From contig NZ_JAGPNM010000007.1 in assembly GCF_018831085.1 (NCBI RefSeq), forward strand, positions 63,579 to 127,578: DNA of 64,000 nt, read 5' to 3'. Each line of letters starts with the position of its first letter. Position 1 is the stretch's first letter. Shown in pieces: positions 1 to 8,679 of the stretch. A program made the translations under genes and the position numbers. The notes under the pieces were generated by a model that was not told the origin of the DNA, ran no database searches, and saw nothing but the letters and a program-made list of their open reading frames with translations. Source of the DNA: Rheinheimera oceanensis (GTDB taxonomy: Bacteria; Pseudomonadota; Gammaproteobacteria; Enterobacterales; Alteromonadaceae).

Positions 1-754
1 CATACAAATAGTGATCAGCACCAAAGCCAAAGCGCATATCGGTTTTTTCACCGATATAAACCAGCATAAAAGCCCGCACACCATTGGCCAGCACTGATAA
101 CAAGGCCATAAACACGACAAAACTGATTTGTTTCCAGATTTTGTTATAGTGCAGGTAGGCAAACAGCGCTGAAATAGCCAGAGACGCAATAAGAAAACGC
201 AAGCCTGAGCAGGCTTCTGCAACTTCAAATAAACCTACCGGAGTGGCCAGATAAAGCCCCTCCCGGTAAACCGGAATACTGACAGTCTGTAGCATCACCA
301 CGGTGAGATCGGCAGTAATGTTCTGTAAAAACGGCGATAGCTCTTCGCCAAAAGGTACCAGAAATATCAGATAAGCAATGGCAAACCAATGCAGGCGGCT
401 GTTAGTGCTACCAAAAGCAAGCCATAGCAATGCCTGTAACGACATTACGGCTGCAAGATGCATTAGCAGGGCAATGTCTGCCGCGTAGCCAAACAGCCAA
501 ATCAGTTGCAGCAATATCAGGCCAAGTGCAGGCAGCCATAGCCAGGAATCAGGTGCGGAAGGTGTAATAAGCGGGGTTTTAGCCCGGTAAAAGAAATACA
601 GACAGATGGGCAGGATCAGATAGCAATGATTATAGGTGGCAGAACTGCGCCATACCCGCTCCATATCCAGCCAGGTTGAGCTGTACAGCATGATATAAGC
701 CAAGCTGATAACAGTAACAAGCAAAATATTGTGCTGGCGGTTTAACAGGGTCAT
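1..754 (-). CDS. xrtA: Exosortase A (XrtA), 3' end beyond window
   Basis: Membrane transpeptidase-like enzyme of the exosortase family, which processes PEP-CTERM sorting-signal proteins in species that also make the linked exopolysaccharide. About 251 residues are visible and run off the left edge. My own translation shows repeated hydrophobic segments and the three family catalytic positions: Cys in EACSGLR (about residue 190), Arg in NGVRAF and His in ADHYLYG close to the edge. The start overlaps the stop of the upstream glycosyltransferase in an ATGA arrangement, so translation is probably coupled. It is the last visible gene of a leftward operon starting at 5275. Whether a C-terminal EpsI domain is fused, as in many XrtA proteins, cannot be seen. 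Confidence 0.9.
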   Translation of the reverse strand, partial: MTLLNRQHNILLVTVISLAYIMLYSSTWLDMERVWRSSATYNHCYLILPICLYFFYRAKTPLITPSAPDSWLWLPALGLILLQLIWLFGYAADIALLMHLAAVMSLQALLWLAFGSTNSRLHWFAIAYLIFLVPFGEELSPFLQNITADLTVVMLQTVSIPVYREGLYLATPVGLFEVAEACSGLRFLIASLAISALFAYLHYNKIWKQISFVVFMALLSVLANGVRAFMLVYIGEKTDMRFGFGADHYLY

Positions 755-1971
755 GCCGGTAACTCCGGACGGATAAAACTGTTTAACCGTACTAACGTTT
801 GCTGCCAGGTGAAATGCTGTAAAATCCACTGCCGGTTGGCAGAGGGCGTTGAGGTGCGATCCAGTTGCTGTTTGCAGGCGCGGATAAAACCCTCTACGCC
901 ATCGGCAATCACTGCATCTTCGCTGGCCGGAGCATTAATGCCTTCCATTGCCATGGCACTGCACACCACCGCTTTGTTCATGGCCATAGCTTCAAGCACT
1001 TTATTTTGTATACCGCGAGCTATCAGCATAGGTGCTACCGCAAAGAGAGCATGACTGATGTAGGGGCGTACGTCATCTACGCGGCCGGTAACAACTACAC
1101 CAGCTTGCTGGCTAAGGGCCCGCACCTCAGCGCTGGGTTTGCCGCCAACTATCATAAAGTGTAACTGCGGATATAACTGTTTTAACCGTGGCCAGATGTT
1201 CTGACAAAACCAGCATACGGCATCGACGTTAGCCCAGTAATCCATGGCGCCGGTAAAGACGATATACTGCTCAGGCAATGTCTGTTCTGCGCTGTACTGT
1301 GCAGTTTCAGGTGAGAAATAGTCAGTATCAACACCATTTAATACGCTGTGCACTTTGTGCTGCAACTCTGCTGGCAGCATGGCACGAAATGCATTGGCTT
1401 CGTCGTCTGACACAAACAGACTGCTGCTAAAACGCTGACAAATCTGTTTTTCGTATTGCAGCAGCAATCTGGCTTCACGCTGATAGAACCAGCGTTTTAC
1501 TCCACGGGATTTCTCGGCATACTGGCGCCACTTGTCTGAGTCAATATCAACAAAGTCTATAACCTTGCTTAATGACTGATATTCGCTTTTATCGACGTAC
1601 TGAGCCATGGAAGATGAGTACACCAGTACCTTTGCAATTTTATGTGTGCTAATAGTGGCTTTTACCCAGGCAGCCATAGCCCGGCTGAAATAATAGGGCA
1701 GGGTAATGGCCTGGTTTTTAATAAAACCGCTTAAGGCACACAGTTTTGCCTGCCACTTGGTTTGGTTTACACAAAATACAGTGGCGCACCACTGGTTGAG
1801 AGCGTTTATATACTGTCTGTCAAAAGGATCATCGATAAAACAGCCCAAATGCACTGTGTAGTGCTGGCTTAGCGCTTTCATTAAGTTAAAAGAGCGGATC
1901 TTATCGCCCTTATTTGGCGGGTAGGGAATACGATGTACCAGCAACAACAAATCCGGTTTAGTGGTTGTCAT
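751..1971 (-). CDS. XrtA-system glycosyltransferase (TIGR03087-like, GT4 fold)
   Basis: Predicted cytoplasmic glycosyltransferase that adds a sugar during assembly of the exopolysaccharide repeat unit. The N-terminus reads LLVHRIPYPPNKGDKIRSFN, typical of the XrtA-linked GT4 group. The C-terminal half carries a Rossmann-like donor site, with VFTGAMDYWANVDAV, then FMIVGGKPS and KVLEAMAMNKAVV. I start it at the ATG at 1971, which gives 406 residues and overlaps the FemAB-like gene by ATGA. A longer open frame to 2034 would add 21 residues that do not look like family sequence. The donor and acceptor sugars are unknown. Confidence 0.88.
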   Translation of the reverse strand: MTTTKPDLLLLVHRIPYPPNKGDKIRSFNLMKALSQHYTVHLGCFIDDPFDRQYINALNQWCATVFCVNQTKWQAKLCALSGFIKNQAITLPYYFSRAMAAWVKATISTHKIAKVLVYSSSMAQYVDKSEYQSLSKVIDFVDIDSDKWRQYAEKSRGVKRWFYQREARLLLQYEKQICQRFSSSLFVSDDEANAFRAMLPAELQHKVHSVLNGVDTDYFSPETAQYSAEQTLPEQYIVFTGAMDYWANVDAVCWFCQNIWPRLKQLYPQLHFMIVGGKPSAEVRALSQQAGVVVTGRVDDVRPYISHALFAVAPMLIARGIQNKVLEAMAMNKAVVCSAMAMEGINAPASEDAVIADGVEGFIRACKQQLDRTSTPSANRQWILQHFTWQQTLVRLNSFIRPELPA

Positions 1972-2996
1972 CCCAGATACCTCGACAGGGCAGGGCCAAT
2001 CCACTGGCTTACGGAGAGTGGGAGTTTTTGCCATAGCCGGATAAACAGCTGATATTTAGGATTATTAGGGCTCAGGTTTGGCAGTTGTTGGGCAGTGATC
2101 AATTTATACTGGTAATGCAGTTCTGCCGCTTCCATGCCCCAATGTTTTTTATACTGATAGGCGCCGGATTCCAGTTTGCTGCGGCCAAAGTCGTAGCGCT
2201 GGCAGTTTTTATCCAGCCTGGCATGACACATCAGTTGGTAATACATATAGTCATTACTTTTTAGTGATTTAGCTTCGCTTATCCCACCGCCATAATAAGG
2301 CAGCACTTCACCTTTATAATAAAAACTCAGTACTGAGGATACAGCTTGCTGATCTTTACGTACTGTCAGAATCTCAGTCTGTTCGGGAAATACCTGCATG
2401 ATTTTCTGGAAAAAAGCTTTGCTGAATACCGGCGTACCCAAATTGCGCACGCTTTCTGAATATGTTTGGTAAAAATCGTTTGGGTTTGTATCCAGCGTAT
2501 AGTGTAAAGGCTCGTTCAGCGCATGACGGATAACCGCACGTTGTTTTTTCTTTACGTTAGCCAGGATCTGCTCTGCCGTTTCAGCCAGTTCACAGGCAAA
2601 GTAAGCATGCTGGCTACGGGTGGTAAAGTCATTGTCCTGTGCTGTTTTATAACGCAGTTCAATATGTTTTACCTGCAGTGAGGTAGCAAGTTTTACTGCT
2701 TCCTGCTCTAAAAACCGTTTAACGGCCGGTTCGCCAACAGCACCGCCATAAACACAAAATGGCGTAGACACCAGCGCATCGCCAAACAGCATACTTTTAA
2801 CGCGGGCCAGCGGCAGTACACCAACAATCTGGTTATTCTCGGAGGCATACAGGTAATAACAACGATGACCGGCATCAGCAATAATTTGTTGCCAGCCGGA
2901 TAAATGAAAAAAGGTTGCTTCGTCACTGGCTGTTACAAAATTATCCCACGCCACTGCTTGCTCGTCCCTGAGCGACAATGTATTCAGTTGATACAT
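1968..2996 (-). CDS. FemAB family XrtA/PEP-CTERM-associated protein
   Basis: A 342-residue protein of the FemAB/GNAT-like acyltransferase superfamily, resembling the set found only in exosortase-A exopolysaccharide loci (TIGR03019 type). The sequence shows the FHLSGWQQII start, a central VKKKQRAVIRHAL segment, and the C-terminal acetyltransferase_6-type core with YDFGRSKLESGAYQYKKHWG. In characterised FemAB relatives this fold transfers aminoacyl groups, but the substrate here is not known and may be a polysaccharide modification. It sits 15 nt after the deacetylase gene and overlaps the downstream glycosyltransferase by 4 nt, within the same operon. Confidence 0.87.
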   Translation of the reverse strand: MYQLNTLSLRDEQAVAWDNFVTASDEATFFHLSGWQQIIADAGHRCYYLYASENNQIVGVLPLARVKSMLFGDALVSTPFCVYGGAVGEPAVKRFLEQEAVKLATSLQVKHIELRYKTAQDNDFTTRSQHAYFACELAETAEQILANVKKKQRAVIRHALNEPLHYTLDTNPNDFYQTYSESVRNLGTPVFSKAFFQKIMQVFPEQTEILTVRKDQQAVSSVLSFYYKGEVLPYYGGGISEAKSLKSNDYMYYQLMCHARLDKNCQRYDFGRSKLESGAYQYKKHWGMEAAELHYQYKLITAQQLPNLSPNNPKYQLFIRLWQKLPLSVSQWIGPALSRYLG

Positions 2997-3011
2997 CCGG
3001 TTCCCTTCTGT

Positions 3012-3860
3012 TTAAGCAAAATATGGTTGATATACTTCTTTGACGCTACGCCACTGATAGTCTTGCAGCAAGCGCACCAGTTTAGCTTCCATGCGGTTTA
3101 AGTTTGTGTAGTGCCTGAATTTTGATTTAAACGGTGCTTGCTCAAACCGTGGCTGATGCGGATCTATTTCCCACGGATGAAAATAAAACATATAAGGTGC
3201 ATCACTTTGCTTCAGATAGCTGTCGATACACTTTTTACTGAGCCAGTATGGCAGCAGACGAAAGTAACCACCGCCAGCAATGGGCCACTGCTTGCCGGCT
3301 TTATTTAATACAGGCATCGGGCATTCCCAAATACCTTCGGTTCGTTTATAGGGTTGTTGCGGCCAATCCGGAGTACCATATAAGTCGTGCACTACAGGGT
3401 AAGTGCTTGAACTGTAGAGGTATCCCGCCTGTTGGAGTACATCAAACGCCCATTCATTGGTTTTGCCGATAGAAAAGCTTGGCGCGCGATAACCAACCAC
3501 TTCGGCGCCGGTAATGTCTTCCAGAATGGCTTTAGCCCGGCTGACATCCTGCAAAAATTCAGCAGCGGTTTGTACAGAAGCTTTAGCATGAGCATAGCCA
3601 TGGCTGGCAACTTCATGGCCCGCAGCATGTATTTGCCTTACCAGTTCTGGATAGCGCTCGGCTACCCAGCCCAAGACAAAAAAGGTGGCTGTAGCCTGAT
3701 GTTTGTCAAACTGTTGCAGCAAAATTTCAGTGTTACGGGCTACGCGTTGCGGAAAATCGGGCCACTGCGCCGGAGACACAGTGGCATCAAAAGCTGCGAC
3801 ATGAAAATAATCTTCAACATCTACAGTAAGCGCATTACTTCTTAAGCGTGCATACTGCAT
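3012..3860 (-). CDS. XrtA-system polysaccharide deacetylase
   Basis: Predicted carbohydrate esterase family 4 deacetylase of 282 residues, acting on N-acetylated sugars of the exopolysaccharide. NodB-domain motifs are visible: motif 1 as LTVDVEDYFH near the start (catalytic Asp, metal Asp), motif 2 as HEVASHGYAH at about residues 85-95 (metal-binding His residues), and motif 3 as GYRAPSF at about residue 124. The C-terminal third, including PYMFYFHPWEID, corresponds to the DUF3473 extension of the XrtA-associated branch (TIGR03006). No signal peptide is evident. It lies 5 nt downstream of the sugar transferase gene, consistent with one transcript. Confidence 0.9.
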   Translation of the reverse strand: MQYARLRSNALTVDVEDYFHVAAFDATVSPAQWPDFPQRVARNTEILLQQFDKHQATATFFVLGWVAERYPELVRQIHAAGHEVASHGYAHAKASVQTAAEFLQDVSRAKAILEDITGAEVVGYRAPSFSIGKTNEWAFDVLQQAGYLYSSSTYPVVHDLYGTPDWPQQPYKRTEGIWECPMPVLNKAGKQWPIAGGGYFRLLPYWLSKKCIDSYLKQSDAPYMFYFHPWEIDPHQPRFEQAPFKSKFRHYTNLNRMEAKLVRLLQDYQWRSVKEVYQPYFA

Positions 3861-3865
3861 TGGTA

Positions 3866-5275
3866 TTAACGCCCTTTGCCAAAAAGTACAATTTCTACGG
3901 TTCTGACAAGAATCATCAAATCCAGCATCAGGCTGCGATGTTTAATGTAGTACAGGTCAAATTTGAGTTTTTCCTGCGCATCTTCAGCGGTAGAACCATA
4001 AGGATATTTAAGCTGGGCCCAGCCTGTCAGGCCAGGTTTAACATTATGCCGCTGATTGTAATAAGGGATGTCTTTGGCCAGTTGATTAACAAATTCTGGC
4101 CGCTCTGGCCGGGGCCCGACAAAGCCCATATCACCGGATAACACATTCATTAGCTGAGGCAGTTCATCTATACGGTATTTGCGGATGATGCGGCCTACAC
4201 GTGTAACCCTGTCATCGTCAGCTGTCGCCCAGCGGGCGCCGTTTTTCTCAGCGTCAGGCCGCATACTGCGGAATTTAACAATATAAAAGGGCTTGCCGTC
4301 ATATCCCACTCTTATCTGGCGGTAAAATACCGAAGCACCGGTTTTGCGGCCGTCTTCCAGATAAATAAGCAGGGTGGTAATGAGCATAATAGGCCAGGTC
4401 ACTGCCAGTAACAGAAGGGCCAGCACAACATTAAGTTTGTAATCGAGGTTGGTTTTAAAACGCTGATTTAAATCCAGGCCGTTGGCATAAATAACCCAAC
4501 TTGGGTAAATCAGGTTCACTGCAATCTGACCGGTTTCACGCTCGATAAAATCGAGGATCTCGATAACGTCAATGCCACGTGTTTTGCATTTAAATAAATG
4601 CTCAACCGGCAACATATTGCGACGCTCGTCACAGGCAATAACCAGCTGATCAATGTTGTGTTCTACAACATACTGATAGAGGTCATTTTTATAGTCGAAC
4701 TTAGCCAGCTTATGCTCAGCGATACCGGCGTCTTTATCGCCCTCAATTGGGGCAAAGCCGACAATTTCAAAATTGCGCTTATCAACATTACGCCGCATGC
4801 GCCGCTCTATAATGGAGGCCCGCTCACCAGCACCTAATATCAATACCCGGCGTCTGCTGATGCGGGTAATGTCGTTGTAGTGAAAAAAAGCGCGGAATGC
4901 CGATACGCTGATCGCAGAAAGTACAGAGGCGGCAACCAGATACAGCGTACCGATATGCAGTACTGAAAACAGCTGGAAAATAATCAGTTCAAGCAAAATT
5001 GCGTTAAACAGCAGAGTAATAACGACGCGCTTGATGATACCTTTTTGCCCCTCGCGCAGTTTCTGGTCATAAAGACCTACTGACAAAGCGCACAGCATTA
5101 CTGAAGCCGCAAATAACGCTGCATTAATCAGACGGTGTTCAAAAGATACAGGAGACAGGTAATAACTGTAGGCATAGCTGGCAAGTAAACTGGATAACAC
5201 TAGCAGTGTTAATTCGCCCAGCAAAAACAACTTGTCTGCAATCGTATTTCGTCCGTAACGACTTGCTTTACTCAT
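3866..5275 (-). CDS. XrtA-system initiating sugar transferase (TIGR03013-like)
   Basis: Polyprenyl-phosphate sugar-1-phosphate transferase of 469 residues that probably starts the exopolysaccharide repeat unit on the lipid carrier at the inner membrane. The N-terminal part has about four membrane segments (residues 12-125), then a CoA-binding-like Rossmann region (RRVLILGAGERASII). The C-terminal bacterial sugar transferase domain (from about residue 275) has one more membrane span, then FYIVKFRSMRPDAEKNG and FVGPRPERPEF, the conserved catalytic region. The ATG at 5275 follows an AAGGATG ribosome binding site at good spacing. It is the first gene of the leftward operon and diverges from the export lipoprotein gene. 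Confidence 0.92.
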   Translation of the reverse strand: MSKASRYGRNTIADKLFLLGELTLLVLSSLLASYAYSYYLSPVSFEHRLINAALFAASVMLCALSVGLYDQKLREGQKGIIKRVVITLLFNAILLELIIFQLFSVLHIGTLYLVAASVLSAISVSAFRAFFHYNDITRISRRRVLILGAGERASIIERRMRRNVDKRNFEIVGFAPIEGDKDAGIAEHKLAKFDYKNDLYQYVVEHNIDQLVIACDERRNMLPVEHLFKCKTRGIDVIEILDFIERETGQIAVNLIYPSWVIYANGLDLNQRFKTNLDYKLNVVLALLLLAVTWPIMLITTLLIYLEDGRKTGASVFYRQIRVGYDGKPFYIVKFRSMRPDAEKNGARWATADDDRVTRVGRIIRKYRIDELPQLMNVLSGDMGFVGPRPERPEFVNQLAKDIPYYNQRHNVKPGLTGWAQLKYPYGSTAEDAQEKLKFDLYYIKHRSLMLDLMILVRTVEIVLFGKGR

Positions 5276-5461
5276 AACGACATCCTTGTTGCATCCGTTG
5301 CAATTAAGCTATCACCACCACCGAAAAGGTCAGTGAGGCAAAACCAAGCGCACTAATTATACTATTTCTACAGCAAAACAAAAATTAAATTTTCAATTTT
5401 TACATCACAAGGGTAAATTTTTAAGTTATATTATCAGGGCGTCAGTAAAAGGATGAGTAAT
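5276..5461. promoter_or_regulatory. Divergent promoter region of the exopolysaccharide operons
   Basis: This AT-rich gap separates the leftward (sugar transferase to exosortase) and rightward (export to outer-membrane protein) operons and must carry promoters for both. For the rightward side a TATATT hexamer at 5427-5432 is a possible -10 element, but I see no convincing -35 at normal distance. No long inverted repeat is apparent. The role is inferred from position. Confidence 0.5.
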
Positions 5462-6097
5462 ATGATGGCTACACCAGCGAAAGGATATTGCGGTTTAACG
5501 TTGATTTTAGGTCTGTTTTTAGCAGGTTGCAGCAGCAACCCCACTTTGCCACCGGCAACGGTGCAAAACTCTTTGACTACTTCCGTCGATAATTACCAAT
5601 ATCTTATCGGCCCAAATGACACGGTTGGCATTTTTGTCTGGCGAAACCCGGAGCTGTCCGGCACTTTTATCGTCAGGCCAGATGGCAAGGTATCGACTTC
5701 TCTGGTTGAAGATGTTCCCGTCAGTGGTAAAACTCCAACTCAGGTTGCCCGTGATATGGAGGCAATTCTTAGTAAATATATCCGTGATCCGGTGGTAACT
5801 GTGTCGGTAACCAATTTTGTTGGCCCATACAGTGAGCAGGTGCGGGTAATAGGCGCAGCTGCCAACCCCCAGGCTATCAGTTATCGCCAGTATATGACGG
5901 TGCTTGATCTGATGATTGCAGTTGGTGGCTTAACTGAATTTGCTAACGGTAATGGTGCCAAGCTGGTAAGAACGAAAGATGGCCAGCAAGTAACATTTAA
6001 TATCAGGCTGGATGACCTTATCCGCGATGGCAAAATTGCTGCCAACGTAGATATGTTGCCTGGCGATGTCGTAATTATTCCGGAAGCATGGTTTTAA
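5462..6097 (+). CDS. XrtA-system polysaccharide export lipoprotein (Wza/EpsE-like)
   Basis: Periplasmic or outer-membrane lipoprotein of the polysaccharide biosynthesis/export family, expected to form or support the export channel. A signal peptide ends in the lipobox LAGC about 25 residues in. Next come the poly_export domain (YLIGPNDTVGIFVWRNPELSG) and a SLBB-like region (VIGAAANPQAISYRQYMTVLDLM), ending PGDVVIIPEAWF. At 211 residues it is a short Wza, as is usual in XrtA loci. I prefer the ATG at 5462 because an AAGGA site at 5449-5453 is then about 8 nt upstream. An in-frame ATG at 5453 overlaps that site, and one at 5465 is also possible. Confidence 0.9.
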   Translation: MMATPAKGYCGLTLILGLFLAGCSSNPTLPPATVQNSLTTSVDNYQYLIGPNDTVGIFVWRNPELSGTFIVRPDGKVSTSLVEDVPVSGKTPTQVARDMEAILSKYIRDPVVTVSVTNFVGPYSEQVRVIGAAANPQAISYRQYMTVLDLMIAVGGLTEFANGNGAKLVRTKDGQQVTFNIRLDDLIRDGKIAANVDMLPGDVVIIPEAWF

Positions 6098-6136
6098 GCA
6101 GCGCGGATACGCTGGTTAAGGTTCAGGGAGTGACTG

Positions 6137-7732
6137 ATGAAAGAACTGCAACAAGCGATTGAGCAGGTACGTACCTATATTCAGGGCGTGTGGCTGCGCA
6201 GACGTTATATCGTAATTACTGCCTGGCTGATTTGCCCGGTAGGCTGGGTATATGTGTACAATATGCCTCCTACATTTGAAGCTAATGCTAAGTTATATGT
6301 AGAAACCAGTACTGTGCTGGAACCTTTGCTGCGGGGCCTTGCCTTGCGGACCAATTCTGAAGATGAAATCAAGCTGATGGCGCGTACCCTGCTAAGCAGG
6401 CCGAATCTGGAGAAAATTGCCAGAGCTACCGATCTTGATATTCAGGCGAAAGACGAAAAAGCTTTTGAAGACCTTATCAATACTCTGCAAAAGCAGATAA
6501 AAATATCGGCGTCCGGCCGGGAAAATATTTACGTTATTGCTTACAGTAATCCGCAGCCACAAATGGCGCTTAAAGTAGTGCAAGAAACACTTAACAACTT
6601 TGTTGAAGGGCGAATAGGTTCAAGCCGTGCAGACTCTCAGACTGCAGAACGTTTTTTAACTGACCAGATATCAGACTACGAACGCCGCCTTATTGAGGCA
6701 GAACTGCGGTTGTCGGACTTTAAAAAGCACCGCATGAATATGTTGCCGGGTAATCAAAGTGATTACTACAGCCAGATTAGCGATGAAAAGAAACGCCTGG
6801 AAGAAGCTAACCTGGCTCTTAAAGAGCTGGAAACCCGGCTTGCATCGTCTAAAAGCCAATTATTGGGTGAAGAGCCGGTATTTGGTGTTATGCCGTATTC
6901 TGGCAGTGCAAACAGGCCTGCAACCCAGTTTGATGAACGCATAAGAACTTTACAGTCACAATTAGACAACCTGCTGATCCGCTATACGGAGTTTCATCCT
7001 GACGTGTTGGAAACTAAGCGATTGCTGCAACAGTTGGAACAACAGCGTGACAGTGAGTATGAAGCTTTAGCACAAATGTCGTCAGAAAATCCGGGCCAGA
7101 GCAGTAACCTGAATCAGAATGCTGTTTATCAGGAGTTACGTATCAGTGTGTCACGGCTGGAGTCTGAGGTGGCTTCGACACGGGTGCGGGTGCAGGCTTA
7201 TAAGGATCGGGTAGCGACACTGGAAAGCAGGCTTAACCTGATCCCTGAGATTGAAGCTGAATTTACTGGCCTGAACCGTGACTACGATATTACCAAATCT
7301 AAGTATGAAGCTTTACTGGCCCGCAGAGAGTCAATGGAGCTGTCCCGTCGTGCGGATGCATCATCTCAGGATGTGCAGTTTAACGTAATAGAACCGCCAC
7401 GCGTACCTTTAACGCCTTCAGGGCCAAACCGGGGATTATTTTACTCGCTGGTTCTGTTAGTGGGACTTGGTGCCGGAATATTTATGGCGTTTGTACGCAG
7501 CCTTATTTCGCCTGTGTTAACAAGCGCATTGCAATTGCAAAGCATCAGTGATTATCCGGTGTTTGGTGTGGTATCTCATACCGACAAACACGCTATTCTA
7601 AAGCAGGTGCGGTTACATTTTCTGTACTTTGCCATGCTAAGTGGTGGCTTATTGTTGTGCTATGCCGCATTGTTAAGTAATGAAGTGCTGTTTGGCCGCT
7701 CTGCCGAGCTGTTGTTGAGGGTGATCCGGTGA
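6137..7732 (+). CDS. XrtA-system chain-length determinant protein (Wzz/GumC-like)
   Basis: Inner-membrane polysaccharide co-polymerase of 531 residues that controls polymer length with its partner kinase. It shows a first membrane span at about residues 25-45, a periplasmic Wzz domain (FEANAKLYVETSTVLEPLL), long coiled-coil segments at about residues 180-240 and 320-390, the family motif VIEPPRVPLTPSGPNRG (about residue 418), and a following span. Unlike simple Wzz proteins it has a further hydrophobic segment close to the C-terminus. An AGGGAG site precedes the ATG. The stop overlaps the GTG of the kinase gene by 4 nt, suggesting coupled production of the two partners. Confidence 0.92.
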   Translation: MKELQQAIEQVRTYIQGVWLRRRYIVITAWLICPVGWVYVYNMPPTFEANAKLYVETSTVLEPLLRGLALRTNSEDEIKLMARTLLSRPNLEKIARATDLDIQAKDEKAFEDLINTLQKQIKISASGRENIYVIAYSNPQPQMALKVVQETLNNFVEGRIGSSRADSQTAERFLTDQISDYERRLIEAELRLSDFKKHRMNMLPGNQSDYYSQISDEKKRLEEANLALKELETRLASSKSQLLGEEPVFGVMPYSGSANRPATQFDERIRTLQSQLDNLLIRYTEFHPDVLETKRLLQQLEQQRDSEYEALAQMSSENPGQSSNLNQNAVYQELRISVSRLESEVASTRVRVQAYKDRVATLESRLNLIPEIEAEFTGLNRDYDITKSKYEALLARRESMELSRRADASSQDVQFNVIEPPRVPLTPSGPNRGLFYSLVLLVGLGAGIFMAFVRSLISPVLTSALQLQSISDYPVFGVVSHTDKHAILKQVRLHFLYFAMLSGGLLLCYAALLSNEVLFGRSAELLLRVIR

Positions 7733-8679
7733 GTATTATTGAAAAAGCCATAAGAAAACAGTCTGATGTATCTGCTAAACAAGCAGATACTACGCTGGAG
7801 CGGGCACAGCAGGTAGTTGCACCGGCGACAGATACCACACTGCAACAAGAGGTTCCTGCATCTAAGCGAGAACCAGTATACAGTGCAATAGCAGAAGACT
7901 ATATTGCTACAGACAATCAGACCACAGCAGAAGATTTGCAGGGGCATAAACCTTCGGTTACGCTGGACCTGAGATTACTGGAGCAGAAGAACTTTGTTTC
8001 GTTGTCCAGTGAACGTCGTCTTATTAATGAAGAATATCGTGTTATCAAACGCAAACTTATCAGTAATGCATTTGGTGCACTTAGCAGTACATTAAAGCAT
8101 CCAAATCTGATCCTGGTTAGCAGTTCAAGGCCGGGGGAGGGGAAAACCTTTTCTGCTATCAATCTGGCTCTTAGCATCGCGCTGGAACAGGATAAGACAG
8201 TATTACTGGTAGACAGTGACGTACTGCGTCCCAGCGTATCAAAAACGCTGAATATTCATCATGATGTAGGTTTGACCGATTACTTGCTGTCAAGTGAGAT
8301 TAAAGCGTCGGATATTATTCTGAGCACTAATGTCAGTCGGCTGAAGATCATCACTGCCGGCCGGCCACATCATTTGTCCACGGAGTTGCTTGCCAGTGAA
8401 CGTATGCTGATGTTAGTTAATGAATTCGCTTCGCGTTATTCAGACCGTATTGTTATTTTTGATGCGCCGCCGCTGCTGGGCGTTAATGAAACGGCGGTAA
8501 TGGCTTCTATGTGTGGCCAGGCAGTAGTAGTTGTAGAAGAAAATCACTCTAAACTGGCAGAAATAGAACAGGCAGTGGCATTGCTACCCAAAGACATTGC
8601 GATAGGTTTTTTGATCAACAAGGCTCACCGTAATCAGGGTAGAGGTTACGGTTACGGTTACTATTATGGCGCGGGCTAA
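7729..8679 (+). CDS. XrtA-associated tyrosine autokinase (CpsD/Wzc kinase-like)
   Basis: Bacterial tyrosine kinase of 316 residues, TIGR03018 type, that phosphorylates itself and modulates polymerisation through the adjacent chain-length protein. Walker A is seen in SSSRPGEGKTFSAINLA (about residue 130), Walker A' in VLLVDSDVLRPS and Walker B in RIVIFDAPPLLG. The last dozen residues contain five tyrosines interleaved with glycine (RGYGYGYYYGAG), the expected autophosphorylation cluster. The start is GTG at 7729, overlapping the preceding stop. The 3' end encoding the tyrosine tail overlaps the start of the outer-membrane protein gene by 14 nt. Confidence 0.92.
   Translation: MSIIEKAIRKQSDVSAKQADTTLERAQQVVAPATDTTLQQEVPASKREPVYSAIAEDYIATDNQTTAEDLQGHKPSVTLDLRLLEQKNFVSLSSERRLINEEYRVIKRKLISNAFGALSSTLKHPNLILVSSSRPGEGKTFSAINLALSIALEQDKTVLLVDSDVLRPSVSKTLNIHHDVGLTDYLLSSEIKASDIILSTNVSRLKIITAGRPHHLSTELLASERMLMLVNEFASRYSDRIVIFDAPPLLGVNETAVMASMCGQAVVVVEENHSKLAEIEQAVALLPKDIAIGFLINKAHRNQGRGYGYGYYYGAG

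Noticed and set aside
809..1164. Rightward open frames opposite the XrtA-system glycosyltransferase
   Set aside because: They are antisense shadows without recognisable domains or ribosome binding sites.
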